DNA of 40,539 nt from Clostridiales bacterium (lineage in GTDB: Bacteria; Bacillota; Clostridia; Oscillospirales; UBA644): NCBI GenBank assembly GCA_003343705.1, contig QAKR01000007.1:1-40539 (forward strand). The letters run 5' to 3'. The notes beneath the pieces are model-generated. The model saw nothing but the letters and a program-made list of their open reading frames with translations. It searched no databases and was not told the DNA's origin. Numbering within the stretch: the first letter of the stretch is position 1; the number at the start of each line of letters is the position of its first letter. Below, piece after piece: positions 40,076 through 40,539 of this stretch. The translations under genes were made by a program, and so were the position numbers.

Positions 40076-40539
40076 ATGAGTAATTTATTTGGTTATTTAA
40101 AAAAAGGTTATATATTTTCATCCATACTTTATATTATTGCCGGAATCTTCCTCATTATCTTCAGTCAAACAGTAACAAATGTTATATGGTATATTTTTGC
40201 CTCAGCCCTTATAATTTTCGGTATTATTAAAATTATTAATTATTTCACAGGCTCTGCAAGAGAAAACTTATTTAGATTTTCACTTGTTATCGGAATTATT
40301 ATGATCGCTTTGGGTATATATATTTTTGCTGCAGTAGATATGTTTATAAAATTTTTACCGTTCATTTTCGGTTTTATTATATTGATTTCGGCTCTTGTAA
40401 AACTTCAGCAGTCAATTGATTTGTGTCGAAATGGTTACAAAAACTGGTGGACTATTTTTGTCTGTGCGATTATTTTAGGAGTTTTTGCAGCGCTGGTTTT
40501 GTTTAATTTAGGAGCTGCAGCAGGCCTTCCCGTAATATT
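40076..40539 (+). CDS. HdeD/DUF308-like membrane protein (cut by the window end)
   Basis: The frame starts at ATG 40076, 8 bases behind GAAAGGAT, and stays open to the last base, giving 154 residues so far. It has about five hydrophobic segments in pairs, each pair of the form 'ILYIIAGIFLIIF...FASALIIFGIIKIINYF', the repeated pattern of the HdeD/DUF308 family. HdeD in Escherichia coli is an acid-resistance membrane protein, but the role of the Firmicutes homologues is unknown. The gene diverges from the decarboxylase operon and has its own promoter. Confidence 0.75.
   Translation, partial: MSNLFGYLKKGYIFSSILYIIAGIFLIIFSQTVTNVIWYIFASALIIFGIIKIINYFTGSARENLFRFSLVIGIIMIALGIYIFAAVDMFIKFLPFIFGFIILISALVKLQQSIDLCRNGYKNWWTIFVCAIILGVFAALVLFNLGAAAGLPVI

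Noticed and set aside
1..40539. tRNA genes, CRISPR arrays, insertion sequences, phage or defence genes
   Set aside because: No regularly spaced repeats, no transposase or integrase motifs, and no tRNA arms with a GTTCGA-type loop in a cloverleaf context were seen.

Overview
The window is an AT-rich chromosomal segment of a Gram-positive, low-GC Clostridia-type anaerobe, most likely a gut member of the Oscillospirales/Ruminococcaceae. This rests on clear GGAGG ribosome sites with some TTG and GTG starts, sigma-A promoters, a YlbJ-like sporulation membrane protein, a dockerin-bearing secreted esterase, carbohydrate-active lipoproteins, a sodium-pumping oxaloacetate decarboxylase, and reliance on a BioY biotin importer. 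No tRNA, rRNA, CRISPR array, insertion sequence or phage gene was seen. The window looks like stable chromosome, not a mobile island.

Layout. 1-5300: tail of a BioB-like radical SAM protein, a MarR regulator, a YgiQ radical SAM protein, and an OmpR-type two-component pair ending at a strong hairpin. 5300-10170: a LysR gene diverges from an rsmE / capF-like / dockerin-sialate-esterase run. 10170-12530 (minus strand): a glycoside-hydrolase-like lipoprotein and a YlbJ-like membrane protein. 12600-17010: an AI-2E-type permease coupled to a FabG-like reductase, a 468-base gap holding a candidate structured RNA, then an ABC exporter. 17079-18770: a split LysO exporter (minus) diverging from an alpha/beta hydrolase. 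18900-23800: pfkA with a PHP-domain protein, a GH13 lipoprotein, and thpR. 23900-26920 (minus): an EF-G-like GTPase and an unknown membrane protein. 27000-32290: yigZ, then a long structured leader and purE-C-F-M-N. 32400-35200 (minus): an 878-residue protein with a TIM-barrel-like region. 35300-39820 (minus): oadG, biotin carrier, oadB, oadA, birA, bioY. The window ends inside an HdeD-like membrane protein.

How the genes fit together. The MarR gene at 415 and the ABC exporter at 15101 carry almost the same 16-bp palindromic operator directly behind their -10 boxes (15 of 16 bases identical), so they probably form one small regulon although they lie 14.7 kb apart. The decarboxylase cluster is self-contained: pump subunits, a free-standing biotin carrier, the ligase that biotinylates it, and a biotin importer. 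The pur genes are translationally coupled and preceded by a leader with a 19-codon reading frame and an intrinsic terminator. The candidates most worth following are the structured RNA at about 14777-14961 (minus), the pur leader, the shared MarR operator, and the 878-residue protein.
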